A stretch of 64,000 nt of DNA from Micrasema longulum (taxonomy: Eukaryota; Arthropoda; Insecta; Trichoptera; Brachycentridae): assembly GCA_022494885.1 (NCBI GenBank), contig JAGVSM010002867.1, positions 372,001 to 436,000 on the forward strand. The letters run 5' to 3'. Positions 22,865-33,560 of the stretch are shown here, in pieces (the first letter of the stretch is position 1; every line of letters begins with the position of its first letter). The notes beneath the pieces are model-generated. The model saw only the letters and a program-made list of their open reading frames with translations. It made no database searches and was not told the DNA's origin. The position numbers were made by a program, and so were the translations under genes.

Positions 22865-23118
22865 ATCATCACCACCCATTCCCTTTCCGCACGTAATGGT
22901 GCATAGGGCACTGCATTGCGACACCAATCGCAGTGTATCTTGATCATATTTGTAACATGAATGTAAGATGATCAGTCTTGCGCTTTAGATACCAGTCCAG
23001 TGACTGAAAATCCTAGTGTAAAAACACCTTTTTTAAATAAACATGTAATGTCAACCATGGCAGGAATCGAAATCAAGACATCTTACTTCGTAGGCAAACG
23101 CGCTGACCACTAAAATAT
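22865..23118 (-). mobile_element. SINE type A copy
   Basis: On the minus strand: GTGGTCAGCGCGTTTGCCTA head, a box B-like GATTTCGATTCCTGCC, then CTAAAGCGCAAGACTGATCA, GCGATTGGTGTCGCAATGCA and GTGCCCTATGCACCATTACG, tail GGTGATGAT. The copy is full-length with scattered substitutions compared with 17424-17705. Confidence 0.75.
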
Positions 23119-24472
23119 ATTTAATAAAGATTTATATGAAATATTTCTATACTAAAACAAATACACCCATCTTCTTTTTCCACGCCTCTTTAGAATTATA
23201 AAATTGCTTTTAAAAATTCAAATTTAGTTGAGATTATCCAATTTAAAAGACGTAACGAAACATCCTATATATTGGCATATTGTTCCAATATAATAAACCC
23301 CCAACTCGATGGAAGATTACCACATAACTCAAAATTAAAATATGCTGATATTTAATATTACACCTTTTTCAAAACTTTTAGCATCATTGTAAGAAGAAGT
23401 GTATTATTGGTATGTGAGCCAAGTTCACCTCCAGATAATTAATCAAAGAGTTGTATAGAAAGGAAGGGTCTAAATATTTATTAGTAAAGCTTCGCAGGAG
23501 ACCTGCCTTTCTTTTATTTGGAGAAATGAATAACCCGAATTAGGCATTGATAAGTTTGCACTGAAAACGACTTTGCGATGGAATCCGTTTATAAATAACA
23601 TGAATTATGTCCGTCATATGGTGTTGTGAATAATCGATATTGTAAATAATCGAATCGCATTATTCTTGGATGCACAGGATAAAATATTTTATATATCTCT
23701 CTTATTTTTTTAAACGATGAAGTTGTATTTTTAGAAATCTTCAAATGGACATTTTCACACCGGATTTGGAAAGTAAAATTTGTAAAAATGTGCAGAGTTT
23801 TAATATTAAACATATTTATCCCTGCTATGTGAAGAAAAATAAATGAATGAAAGTGATGTTAAGACAATAATAAATCTGTTTAACTTTATAAGAAAGAGCA
23901 CAAGGATAGAACTTATAACAAGGAAGACAGACACGCTGTTCTATGACCGGTTTTTTTGTGAAAGGGACAACAATATCTAGATAGCACGATCGATATATGT
24001 ATCATGCATAAGACAAGAAAAACATCAGTCGTATGTGTTTTTTTTCATTTGTTCAAATCATTCGATTATCTGCAGTGCGAAGGAGTGTTCGCTAGTTACA
24101 TGACCGGCGTAATTATGATTTTTGATTTATTACGATATTTATATAATTATTTTTATACATTATAAAAAATGAATCTCGTAAATATGTCAATGTTTTTTTT
24201 AAATATCTAAACTTCAGAATATTTCGTCTTTTGCTTAATGTAACACAACGAACACGGCACCGTTACTGAATGATTTTTTAGCGCAGTCTTTTAAGAGTTA
24301 ATAACATTTTACATACATTTATTGGGGACAGAGACACAGTATATAGTGACACAATCAAGAACGACTCGTACCTGGGCCCCGCCCCGACTTGCTAGAAAAT
24401 CCATGGTGAGTTAAGGCAAAAATAATAATAATAAAAAATATCTGACTACAAATAAAAACTAACTAAAAAAAA
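23119..24472. other. AT-rich intronic stretch
   Basis: No repeat family named here and no coding signature was seen. A moderately GC-richer patch lies at 24235-24400. Confidence 0.4.
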
Positions 24473-24695
24473 ATCTGCTTCTTGGCTAAGTGGTCAGCGC
24501 GTTTGTCTATCATGCAAGAGGTGTTGGGTTCAATCTCCGACTTGATTGACATGAATTATTGATTGAAAAAGAAGTTTTGATGATGCAATATTTAATAGTC
24601 CATGGACCTGAAGCGTAATACTAATCATCTTACCTTTATTTGTCAAAATTAATCGATATACCTACGTGTGCTTTTTGTACCATTACGCGCGGATA
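24473..24695 (+). mobile_element. SINE type A copy (decayed 3' end)
   Basis: TGGCTAAGTGGTCAGCGCGT head, GTTGGGTTCAATCTCCGACT box B region, and CCTGAAGCGTAATACTAATCATCTTAC body match type A. The 3' end has lost the TGCACCATTAGG block. Confidence 0.68.
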
Positions 24696-25624
24696 AGAGA
24701 TTTATTGAAAATTAAAAAAGAATAGCATACTATTCATTACTTCATTTGTATTGAAATTTGAAGTTGAATTGTTGAATTGTTAAGTTTATTGAATTTATTA
24801 GTTATTTAATTAAATAGGACATAATTTATAAGAAGATTACGTAAAACATAACTTTATTATTTGAATATAATAGTTTTATAAAAAAAAACACAACTTTTCG
24901 AATATTCAGGGGTAGCCAAATGATTGGGGATAGTACACTTTTTTTGTAATTTTCAAGTTTAAATTCATTTTCTGAGCAAATGAATTCGTTTTATTTCCCT
25001 TTTCTTCTGTACTTTAGTTGCTTATTTAATTATTATTGCTTTAAAGTTATAGCAATACTGTTACTTTGTGAAAAAGTAAGTTATTTCTCATTTGGCTGTT
25101 AATTGGAGAAAAGTGTTGGTTGTTTGAGCTAAATGATTAATTTTAAGTTTTTCGGTAACGTTGTCAAATTTTAAGGAAAAATAAATTTAGATCATTAAGC
25201 ACTTAAGCACAAAATTATATTGTTGTTATATTAAAAATAAACCACTTCTTTGGAAAAAAAAATAGTAAAAAACCTAATTATTTAATCATTACATTCCCAT
25301 AAACTTGAAAATTACAGGAAATTTATACTGTCCCTAATGATTTGAACGCCTGCTGTAAATAATGCGTGAGCAAAAGTCCTTTTTGGCCATTTGTTATATT
25401 TTTTATGACGTTTTTCTAAGTACTTTGTCGAGTGTTTGTCCAATTATGTATATGCTAACGAATCAACTAATATGATTTACCAAAATAAAAAAAAAAAGAC
25501 CATGAAATTTTAAACATAAATACAGCAAGTATGGACAGGATAAATAAAAAGATAACTTTATGTTCGAGTACATGGAGGCCAAACAATAAAAATAACTTGT
25601 TTTTTAATTGTCCGATAAAGTAAC

Positions 25625-25740
25625 ACAATTTAATGCCAGAATAACTAATATCAGTAAATATTAGTACAAAACTACGTGCTGATTTATGTCTACCGGTTTC
25701 GAGAGGTACCCGTCTCTTCGTCAGGACAGTCACTATACAA
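25625..25740 (-). ncRNA. Hammerhead-ribozyme-like motif in a mobile element remnant
   Basis: On the minus strand the order is TGTC (25728-25725), CTGACGA core (25724-25718), an extra A, stem II GAGA/TCTC around CGGGTACC, GAAA core (25700-25697), the palindrome ACCGGT as stem III, and A then GACA (25690-25687), which pairs with TGTC as stem I. The predicted cleavage site is after GUA, between 25691 and 25690. An outer GTG/CAC pair could extend stem I beyond an internal loop. All catalytic-core positions of the hammerhead consensus are present; the extra A after CTGACGA is the only deviation. Hammerheads with a very short stem III are known from Penelope-like elements and retrozymes and usually work as dimers. 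Activity is inferred, not shown. Confidence 0.62.
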
Positions 25741-25789
25741 ACAGAAACTAAAAATATATATTAATTAAAATTGTTAAAATATATTTTTA

Positions 25790-26262
25790 GTTTATTACTG
25801 ATTTAATTTTTTAGGATCCAAGTGACTTTTTAATTTATTTTTTAATATGTTTTTTTCCCCTTTCTACTCGGTATTTTGCTGTTTTTTTAAATATGCTTTT
25901 TGCCATACACATACATTAATTTTTTTACTATGACTTTAAATATGTTTCTTACTATGTATTCTGTTTTTATTTCGCATTTTACTGTGTTTTAAAATATTTT
26001 AATTTACACATTTATATATTTTTTATGTTTTTTAATATGTTTTCACTAAATTTATTACTTTGTTTTAACTTTTTTTTTGCTTCGTTTTTTACTACATTTT
26101 CACTTTGTCTTCTATCTTTATAACTGTTTTTTTGTATTTTTCGACTGTCTTAGAACGGGGTAAATAACCCTAGTTAGACAGTCTAAGCAACTTTGTATAA
26201 ATTATAATTTTGTGTATGTACAATAATATGATTATAAATAAAATAAATAAATAAACATGCAA
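25790..26262 (+). mobile_element. Probable LINE 3' UTR between the inverted pair
   Basis: A T-rich plus-strand block ends in GACTGTCTTAGAACGGGG, an imperfect inverted partner GTTAGACAGTCTAAGC, then AAATAAAATAAATAAATAAA. The hairpin followed by an AAATAAAT tail is typical of a non-LTR element 3' end. No coding part remains. Confidence 0.5.
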
Positions 26263-26824
26263 AACCTACTTACACCAAAGTTGTTGCACAAAAATATAAA
26301 ACCAACACGACATGCATTTTAATAAGCACATGCACTGATTAGGACAATCATGCACTGATTAAATTATGAAAATATTCTGTTGTTTGAGAATTTAAAAAAA
26401 ACGTAGAGGGGATGGGGGTAGGAGGTAAGCTTAATAGGTTAAATAGGGTGACTATTACAGTGGAACATCGTATAAAGAACTAGATTGGAAGTTTGTTCGA
26501 TTATTGATTGAAGGAACATTATTTTTTAAAGCTTTCCTAATGTAAAATATTTCCATATTATTTACTTTTAACCTTTTTTTATTTGTATGTAAGATTTAAA
26601 AAATAACCAATCGGGTTTCAACCTCCTACCCTTTTACCTTCCCAATCTCCAACAAATTCCCCAACATACCACTAAATATTATCAATTTAATTTTTAGTAC
26701 ATGTTCGGACGCGGTGGTATTTGCGTCTCCTATAACTCCCCATGTAATCCATGTATTTTTCCCTAAATACAATGTTTACTACGGTGATGGTAAAAGTGAA
26801 AGTGTATTTTAGTATTTGCATGCT

Positions 26825-26925
26825 GGTGTAGTGACTGTCCTGATGAAGAGACCGGTAGAAGTATCGCTAAGTACTCGGTAAGTAGTTATATGCCAATATT
26901 TACTCTTATCAGTTAAAATATTTGA
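26825..26925 (+). repeat. Decayed inverted partner of the hammerhead-like motif
   Basis: The plus strand reads TAGTGACTGTCCTGATGAAG then AGACCGGTAGAAG. It matches the 25740-25687 minus strand except that about 16 bases between AGAG and ACCGG are missing, which removes most of stem II and part of GAAA. The similarity continues downstream (GTAGTTATATGCCAATATTT against GTAGTTTTGTACTAATATTT). This copy cannot form the fold. Confidence 0.65.
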
Positions 26926-27403
26926 CCTCAAAATTAGTGTTTTAAACATAAATAATAAATTGATTGAAGCTAACTTTTATTGTAAAGCCGTTAAAAAATA
27001 ACAATGCTTAGCGAAAAATATGTAGGTATACCCGTTTTTTATGAGTTATTTGTTTAGGGATGTGACAGATTGTAATGACAAATCATCAAAAATAAGCTCA
27101 TTATAGTAACCGGTTATTCCCATCACTACAGTCAGTTAAACCCTGCAAATTGTACTTGAACGGGTATATCCATTAGTTCCATGCTTTAATAAATCGCGGA
27201 CAGAAATAACTTTTGGACACATCTAAAGAGGTTCATGAACTGGGTGGAATACCGATACCTCCGTAATATGACAAATGGACAGTTTTTCGTCATGAATTAT
27301 TGAATTAAAACGAAACTCACATACTGAGCAAGCTCAATAATAGTTATTTCCCACGCCGGCCGATCAAAAACCAAACCATTTGTTCAAAATATTTATTAGG
27401 TCG

Positions 27404-27740
27404 TAATAGGGAAATATCACATACAACGAATACCGATAAGAATATATAAAATGGATTTGGAATAATTAATTGTATTTTCGAAATCAATATGGATATTGTG
27501 GAGAAATGTTTTTATGTATTGACATTTATAAAAAATAAAAAAAACGTTACTAGAAAAACGAGACATGTTTGGCCGTAATAGTAATGACGTCAAGATTTGT
27601 GACAATGTTCTAAACAAATTTGAATGGTCAGGAACAAATAAACATGAATCGTTACGTATTAGAGGCGTGACTAATGGAATGGCAGTTTTTGTGGGAATTA
27701 TAAAATACGAATTTTACTTACATCCACAGATTTAGACTTT
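27404..27740 (+). mobile_element. MITE-1, 3'-truncated copy
   Basis: It starts AATAGGGAAATATCACATAC and continues with ACCGATAAGAATATA, GAGAAATGTTTTTATG, ACTAGAAAAACGAGACATGT and ATGACGTCAAGATTTGTGAC, all shared with 36531-36884 and 60789-61180. Its right terminal repeat is not found. Confidence 0.7.
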
Positions 27741-28669
27741 AACAAAATATCTCCGATACTGATATCTTTATTACAAAATTAAATGTATTTATACAAAAAC
27801 AGTAGGTAAAGATAGAAACTTTAAAATTGTATAATAGTAATTGAATTTATGTATTTTTTTCTGAAGGACCTTTTTACAAAGTGTTACGGGGTGAATACAA
27901 AAATTTATGTAAATCCTGTTTTAATGAGATTATATGTTTTTGTGGATCTTCTTTTATTAAGTTCTTGACTATACCATTCCAGTTAAACTTATAACTGTCA
28001 ATTAGGACGTTAGAAAAGCCATTCGGTAGCGTTATAATGAACTGTTTGACGTTTTGCTGGTTAAAAAATATTTAAAAAAAACATTTCAACACATATCACA
28101 TAATAAACTTTAAAAGTTTTTAAATTGAAATCGACCCCCTAGAAAAGGTGGCAATTTAAAAAAAAAACTGACATTGGCCCTTCTAGATCCAAGCCACAGA
28201 ATTTTTACTTACAAATTTGAACATTTGCATAATGCTTGTACTATTGTTAATATATTACAACTAAGATGAAGAACATATTACCTACATTTACATTTTATCA
28301 TATAACCTCTCTAAAGTGTTCTTTATCTCTGTTGTAATATGTTAAAGTTGATGCTTTTAAATTTTAATGGGAATGAATGATACGTGTTGGATGTACAAAA
28401 ATTCGCGCTATTAAAACCATACTGTTTTTTTTATTGCTTTTAATTAAAAATGAATTCTCACTCACGATAAAGTCAACAAAATATTAACGTAATACATTTC
28501 TTTATAATATGATTTCATAAAATAATATAAAGTGTAACAAAAGTTGCACAGAATATCATAGTCCTTGTACAACGCTTATATTATTACATCACATATACAA
28601 CATCACAACAATGTTCAGAGTCCAAAGTTTTGTAGACAAGGACTAAATGCTGAGACATCCATGTTACAC
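27741..28669. other. AT-rich intronic stretch
   Basis: There is no coding signature. Part of a foldback arm (CTCTAAAGTGTTCTTTATCTCTGTTGTAATATG) lies at about 28310-28344, and its inverted partner (ACAACTAAGATGAAGAAC) at 28258-28275. Confidence 0.45.
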
Positions 28670-28858
28670 AGAATGTAAAATGGTCACTTAAACCAGCCAA
28701 TGACAGTTCATAAGCCCTGTATATGCCTGGACTTCTCTATTACTTCTCTAAAATGTTTTTTATCTCTGTTGTAATATGTTAATATTAAAAGCTACCCAGC
28801 GAGTTGAATTCAGTCCTTGTCTACAACAATTTGGACAAACTCAAAATATTGCATCAAC
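28670..28858 (+). repeat. Foldback family copy
   Basis: CACTTAAACCAGCCAATGAC, GCCCTGTATATGCCTGGACT, TTATCTCTGTTGTAATATGT and the tail AGCGAGTTGAATTCAGTCC then GGACAAACTCAAAATATTGC match copy 1 (1690-1871) in the same orientation. An inverted TTTGTAGACAAGGACT at 28631-28646 pairs with the tail. Confidence 0.7.
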
Positions 28859-30100
28859 TGTACAAAAACTCATTAAAAAAAATTCCTTTCATATTCTGAG
28901 ATCGGATCATGACTTCAATATTAAAATTTTTGAAAATGTCATTAATTAAAAAATAATAGTTACTTATAGAATACCTGAAAAGATATGTTTATTGATAATT
29001 ATTAAAGGGCATATTTTCATCCTTGTATAAGAGTCTGCAATAACCTTAAATATTATTAAATAATTTATTTTTATCGCACATAAATAAATCTGTAAAAGGA
29101 CTTGTCGTAGGTATACTTTCATATTTATACTGTATTTTGAATTATTAAAAAAAAATGGATTTCTGTGTAACATTAATGATGTTACAAAAAAAAACTTTAA
29201 AAAAAATCATGCACACAAATGATTAATAAGGTAACCATTTTGGTGAAAATATTTTCTTAGTTAAGATTTTATTATTTCTAGTTTCGAAATGGCATTTTAT
29301 CTTTTGCATTAAAAAATAATTAGTTTTTGAATGACTTCGTATTTTTTTGGCACTAACGACCTTGGGCAGTTACGATGCTAAATTTTGCACCTGATAACAA
29401 AATAATGAATAACATCTAATAGTGGTTTTCAATAGCTTTCTTAGACAACCACTTTTTAAAATATTTTTTTTTTCACCAAACCGCTAAATTATTTTTTAAT
29501 AAATAAACTGAATTCTAGACTACAAAGGCATTAAATATGCTATTTGTATAGTTAAAAATAACAAGTTGCGATGAATAAATTAATAATCATAGATAATAAA
29601 TAATTCTTAGGCAAATGCTTTTAAAAACCCGTATTTCTTCGAAGAATTAAAAGGCTATTTAAGACACGTAATTTCTTTTTTTAAATTATGTTTCATTAAC
29701 ATTATGAAATATCTCATTTGTCTTATTAAAAAATAAACATGATTATGATGATAATAAAAGACGTAAGTTAAATGACATGTCATAAGCCTTTAACAGCATT
29801 ACGCTATTTGTTTCACAATTTCATTAAAATGTGTATTTTAAAGAAAACGCGGTGAAAACGACCTTCTGAAAATGATAAATAAGTTCGAAACACGTAAATC
29901 AAATTGTGAGCCTTGAAAGATGTTAAAGTAACACATTTTGGGTAAATGCAATAATATATTGCAAAAATATTAGTTTCATTATTATTTGGAGGTAGGAAAA
30001 AGTAAAAAAAATGGATTGTGTCATTCTGACGAGCCAATTTTGATGTCATATCTGCTACACTGCAAAATTTAAATAAATGTTTTTGTTGATTCGTTTTGTT
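28859..30100. other. AT-rich intronic stretch
   Basis: Nothing with protein-like composition or a recognised repeat was seen. Short minus-strand ORFs here are Phe/Ile/Lys/Asn-rich chance frames. Confidence 0.4.
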
Positions 30101-30262
30101 GGAAGCCGATGACAGGTCAAAAACCCTGTAAATGCCTAGACTTCCATATTCCCTACTTTAAGGTTTTCTCCATCCTTGTTGTAATTTGTTGATCTTAATG
30201 ACTTCCGAGGGGGCGAAATACAGTATTTTGTCTACAAACATTTGGACGAACTCAAATATTGT
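30101..30262 (+). repeat. Foldback family copy
   Basis: GCCGATGACAGGTCAAAAAC, CTAGACTTCCATATTCCCTA, CTCCATCCTTGTTGTAATTT and the tail GAGGGGGCGAAATACAG, ACATTTGGACGAACTCAAAT correspond to the right arm and tail of copy 1. Confidence 0.65.
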
Positions 30263-30289
30263 AAACGTTTTTGTGTTTTTAATTTTGAT

Positions 30290-30375
30290 TTATGTATTTG
30301 TATATGTATATGTATATATACATGTATATGTATGTGTGAATATATGTATGTGTGTATGTATGTGTATGTATGTTT
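30290..30375 (+). repeat. TATG/TGTA-rich microsatellite
   Basis: An imperfect run of TATGTA, GTATATG and TGTGTATG units. The ORF that covers it (30186-30470) encodes a YVYVYIHVYVC-like repeat purely because of the microsatellite. Confidence 0.75.
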
Positions 30376-30867
30376 ATGAATGCATTGTAAGTTCCCCGAC
30401 TAAATTCGGATTTTCTATCGAGTCGAGGCAAGTTCACAGGCTTGGGTCGTTCTTTATGGTGTCACTATAAACTGTGTCTCTGTCGCCAATAAACGTAAAT
30501 CCAAATATACTAAAAATATTTAAAAAAATAAAAAATTGTAATATAAACGACATCATATAGATATACAGAGAGAGATTAAATATCCATTATTTGTTTTAAA
30601 ACTGTGGTTAATACAGTTTTTGTATTTTCTAATTTTCTATCTGTATATTATGTATTCTCGAATGTAAAAAAAGGATTTTCTAAAGTATCCGCAGCACGGT
30701 TTATCCATATTAATTTGAAAGATTCGTATTTTATGAAATAAATAATGAATAAATAGATATGTAATGTAACTTTCATTGAATGCGACCATGTAATGTAATA
30801 AAACTATGTTATGTAGTTTCCGAAGGGATGAAAAATACAAGAGTTTTTCAGTAAGTAAAGAAAAACT

Positions 30868-31130
30868 AGAATCCTGGGCGAGTATTGTCGGCTTGATTGC
30901 TACTTTTAGGTAAAAATTCTAAAGAAGAAAATCAAGTGATGATAAATCCATCTCGCATTGTAGCGGTTGGTATGTTTGCCTACTGTGCTTGTGCCCTAGG
31001 TTCAATGCCTAGAAGGATCGACGTGAAATATTGGTTTTACACTAAAATATTTTACTGTCGCTGGACTGACACCGGAAGCGTGAGACTGATCATCTTAATT
31101 TTATGGCACAAATGAAAAATATTAAGTCGG
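30868..31130 (+). mobile_element. SINE, long variant with extra 5' part
   Basis: The 3' half (GGTTCAATGCCTAGAAGGAT box B region, CGGAAGCGTGAGACTGATCATC) is like type A. The 5' half (GGGCGAGTATTGTCGGCTTGATTGCT..GGTAAAAATTC) is shared with 63070-63118. That suggests a composite SINE with an added leader, seen twice in the window. Confidence 0.58.
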
Positions 31131-31399
31131 ATTGTAACTTTCATATTCCTATTTTAAATGGTTTTCCTTTTTTGCTGATATATATGTATACCCCGATAAA
31201 ATGTCTTAAGGGTTGAAATTAGCGCTTGTTATCGTGGACACATCCATGAATAATCCTGGCTGAACCTAACCTTGATAAATGAAATTAGGTAACGTTAAAT
31301 GTTGAAAGTTGAAAGTAATTAACAACGTTGTTTCGAAGACAATCAAAATATTGGGGTGGTTTCTAAATCTTCTCTTCTTCTATTTTTTTTATTTTTTAA

Positions 31400-32193
31400 C
31401 CAGTTTTATAACCAGTTGAATACATTAAATATCTGGATTAATGACAAAAATCTACGATGGGAGGTTCGTGTCCAATCGCTGGGTTCTAGATTGAGAAAAT
31501 TGTGTCATGTATTCTGCTTGGCATTCTCACAACTGTATATTTTGCTCTTTTCCAGTCAGTTGCAACCTATGGTATAGTGGGCTGGGGAGGTTGCACTGCG
31601 TCTATCATGAACCCTCTAATGAACGTGCAAAAATTAATACTAAGAGTGATGCTGCGTTGTCCCTCCACTTTTCCATCTTTAACATTGTTCCAATTCATGA
31701 AGGTACTGGACATAAGATTTTTTACAAAGAGTCATTGACACATTTCTGGTCATGTGGCTACAAGAGTAGATCCCAGCAGAATGCTCGTACGAGGTTTTCC
31801 TGTAATTTGAATGATTTAGTTCCAAAAACACGTACGACGTTTGCTCAGAGGAATTTATCTTTCGTGGCTCCAAGAGTGTTCAATGTCCCGGATGAACATA
31901 TTAGGTTCTCCAAAACAAAAGCCTTTTCAGGAGGAGTGTACAAGTCTGAATTTTGTCTAAGGGAAGAGACCATTGCAGGAGACTTTATATACTATTAAGC
32001 GGGTTGTTTAGATGCCCTTTGAAATATATGTATGTTTATGTAATAATATTTTATTGTTGCTATTATTTAATTATGTACGTGCTTCCACATTCGATTATGT
32101 TGTATAACACTGAGCCCTGGGCCTCATAGAGTTTGGGATACGTTATTATCGTATTTTTTTGTAATATGTATGTATTTGCATGAAAAAAAAAAA
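31400..32193 (+). mobile_element. LINE-C 3' coding remnant with UTR
   Basis: In three successive plus frames it reads WINDKNLRWEVRVQSLGSRL, FQSVATYGIVGWGGCTAS, LILRVMLRCPSTFPS, then a long open part with NDLVPKTRTTFAQRNLSF and VFNVPDEHIRF, ending at a stop at 31996. This is the C-terminus of a non-LTR ORF2 ('TYGI.GWGG'). The 3' UTR continues to an A-run at about 32182-32193 and is repeated at 8547-8782. Frameshifts break the coding part. Confidence 0.78.
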
Positions 32194-32271
32194 ACGATAA
32201 AATCTTCCCTAAATAGTGATTTATTTAGAAATTTTTATTTATTGCGAGCGTTAACTCTTTGCTTCATATAT

Positions 32272-32422
32272 GGCCGCACTGATGATCAAACGTCAAATAA
32301 ATATGAAAACATTTAGGGCATTAACACACTTAATTAGGTCGATTTGACCAAACCATATTCATTTTTCATATTTTTTAAACAATTTAAATCATACCATTTT
32401 ATGTATAATCATCAGTGTGGCC
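32272..32422. mobile_element. Short MITE with GGCCGCACTGATGAT ends
   Basis: GGCCGCACTGATGATCA at the left is matched by TAATCATCAGTGTGGCC at the right, a 15-base inverted repeat with one mismatch, enclosing about 120 AT-rich bases. No target duplication is clear. Confidence 0.55.
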
Positions 32423-33338
32423 GAATTTGAATCAAAAAGTATTCGCATGCAAAAAAAATCCCAAAATTTCTTTCTCCTCTACCATATCCATAATAGCACC
32501 CCTGGGCGGAGAGAGTCTGAATTAAAATTTTCAGTTGTTGGCGACGTGTTGTGCTTCTGCGTTAGTAGGCCTGACACCTGGAGTTGCAAGTGTCAAGTAT
32601 TGCAAGTGCCCATATCCATACAAAATATTTTTGAAAAAATATCATTGTTTAGTGGGTTTTTGCGAGTGAATCGGATGAAACGTGTTTTGCAAGCAGACGA
32701 TTAAAACATAATTATTAAACATGGCTATGTGAAGCACTTAAACATGGCGGTGATATAATATTCAGACACTAAAAATAAATTGTTAAGTAACTTAATCCCC
32801 CGGGTATCTTGAGTGTGGCTCAGGTGACTCTTTTATTGTGCACAAGTCTTTCCATATACTTCAACCGGCACTCGGTAAGATGATGGAACCCAAATCACAC
32901 TCAAACGAGTTGACCACCGGCATTGGTATCAACTTTAAATCTTGTTTTATTTCGCGTCTAAAATTCAGATGTTTATCATTCTTTAATACGCGAGTACTTT
33001 CTTTTGATTAATAGTATTTTTAATGCAAGTGAAAATGAAATTATCGGAAAAATGTATTATAGCATATTTCATGTAGTTTATTTGAGAAAAAAAAAACAGA
33101 TATTTATACCTCAAACAAAACATTTTAAATAAAGACGATTGTTATAATATATTTAATTACTTTTTATTGCAGAGTTAATTGAGTTTTTTAACGTGATCTA
33201 ATCTTTAAAAAAATATTTAACCTATGCGGAAAATCATTAGGAAACGAAACATTTTAGAATTATTCTTTGTAAAATTAAATATTTGCAAATAAAATTTACC
33301 CAGATATTTTTTGTAAACTGCCGACATCATGACCTCAT
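32423..33338. other. Intronic stretch with one GC-richer patch
   Basis: The patch at about 32480-32640 contains a 95-codon plus-strand ORF (32417-32704) without recognisable domains, overlapping the MITE end. I treat it as chance. The rest is AT-rich. Confidence 0.4.
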
Positions 33339-33560
33339 TTACAATGGGAAGTTAACAGAGTTATCTATCTATAAATTAAAATCAAATTTTCTGTGTGAAA
33401 ATGTGTGAACTTGTATAAAAAAAAAATATGTTTCTTCTTTCTAAACCTGTAGTTGAATATGTTTCGAAAAAAAATTTGAAAAATCAGACATTTTCGTACC
33501 AAAAATTCGATTTTATTTTATAGACAATTGAAGATAACTCTGTTTACTCCCTACTGTAAT
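33339..33560. mobile_element. MITE with about 45 bp imperfect inverted ends
   Basis: The left end TTACAATGGGAAGTTAACAG then AGTTATCT and the right end, reverse complemented, TTACAGTAGGGAGTAAACAG then AGTTATCT, extend into CTATAAA-type sequence on both sides. A solo end is at 8505-8549 and a related motif at 9866-9925, so it is a dispersed family. Confidence 0.68.

Noticed and set aside
30186..30470. 94-codon ORF rich in Tyr, Val and Cys
   Set aside because: It translates a TATG/TGTA microsatellite and part of a foldback repeat.
32417..32704. 95-codon plus-strand ORF
   Set aside because: It begins inside a MITE end and has no recognised domain.
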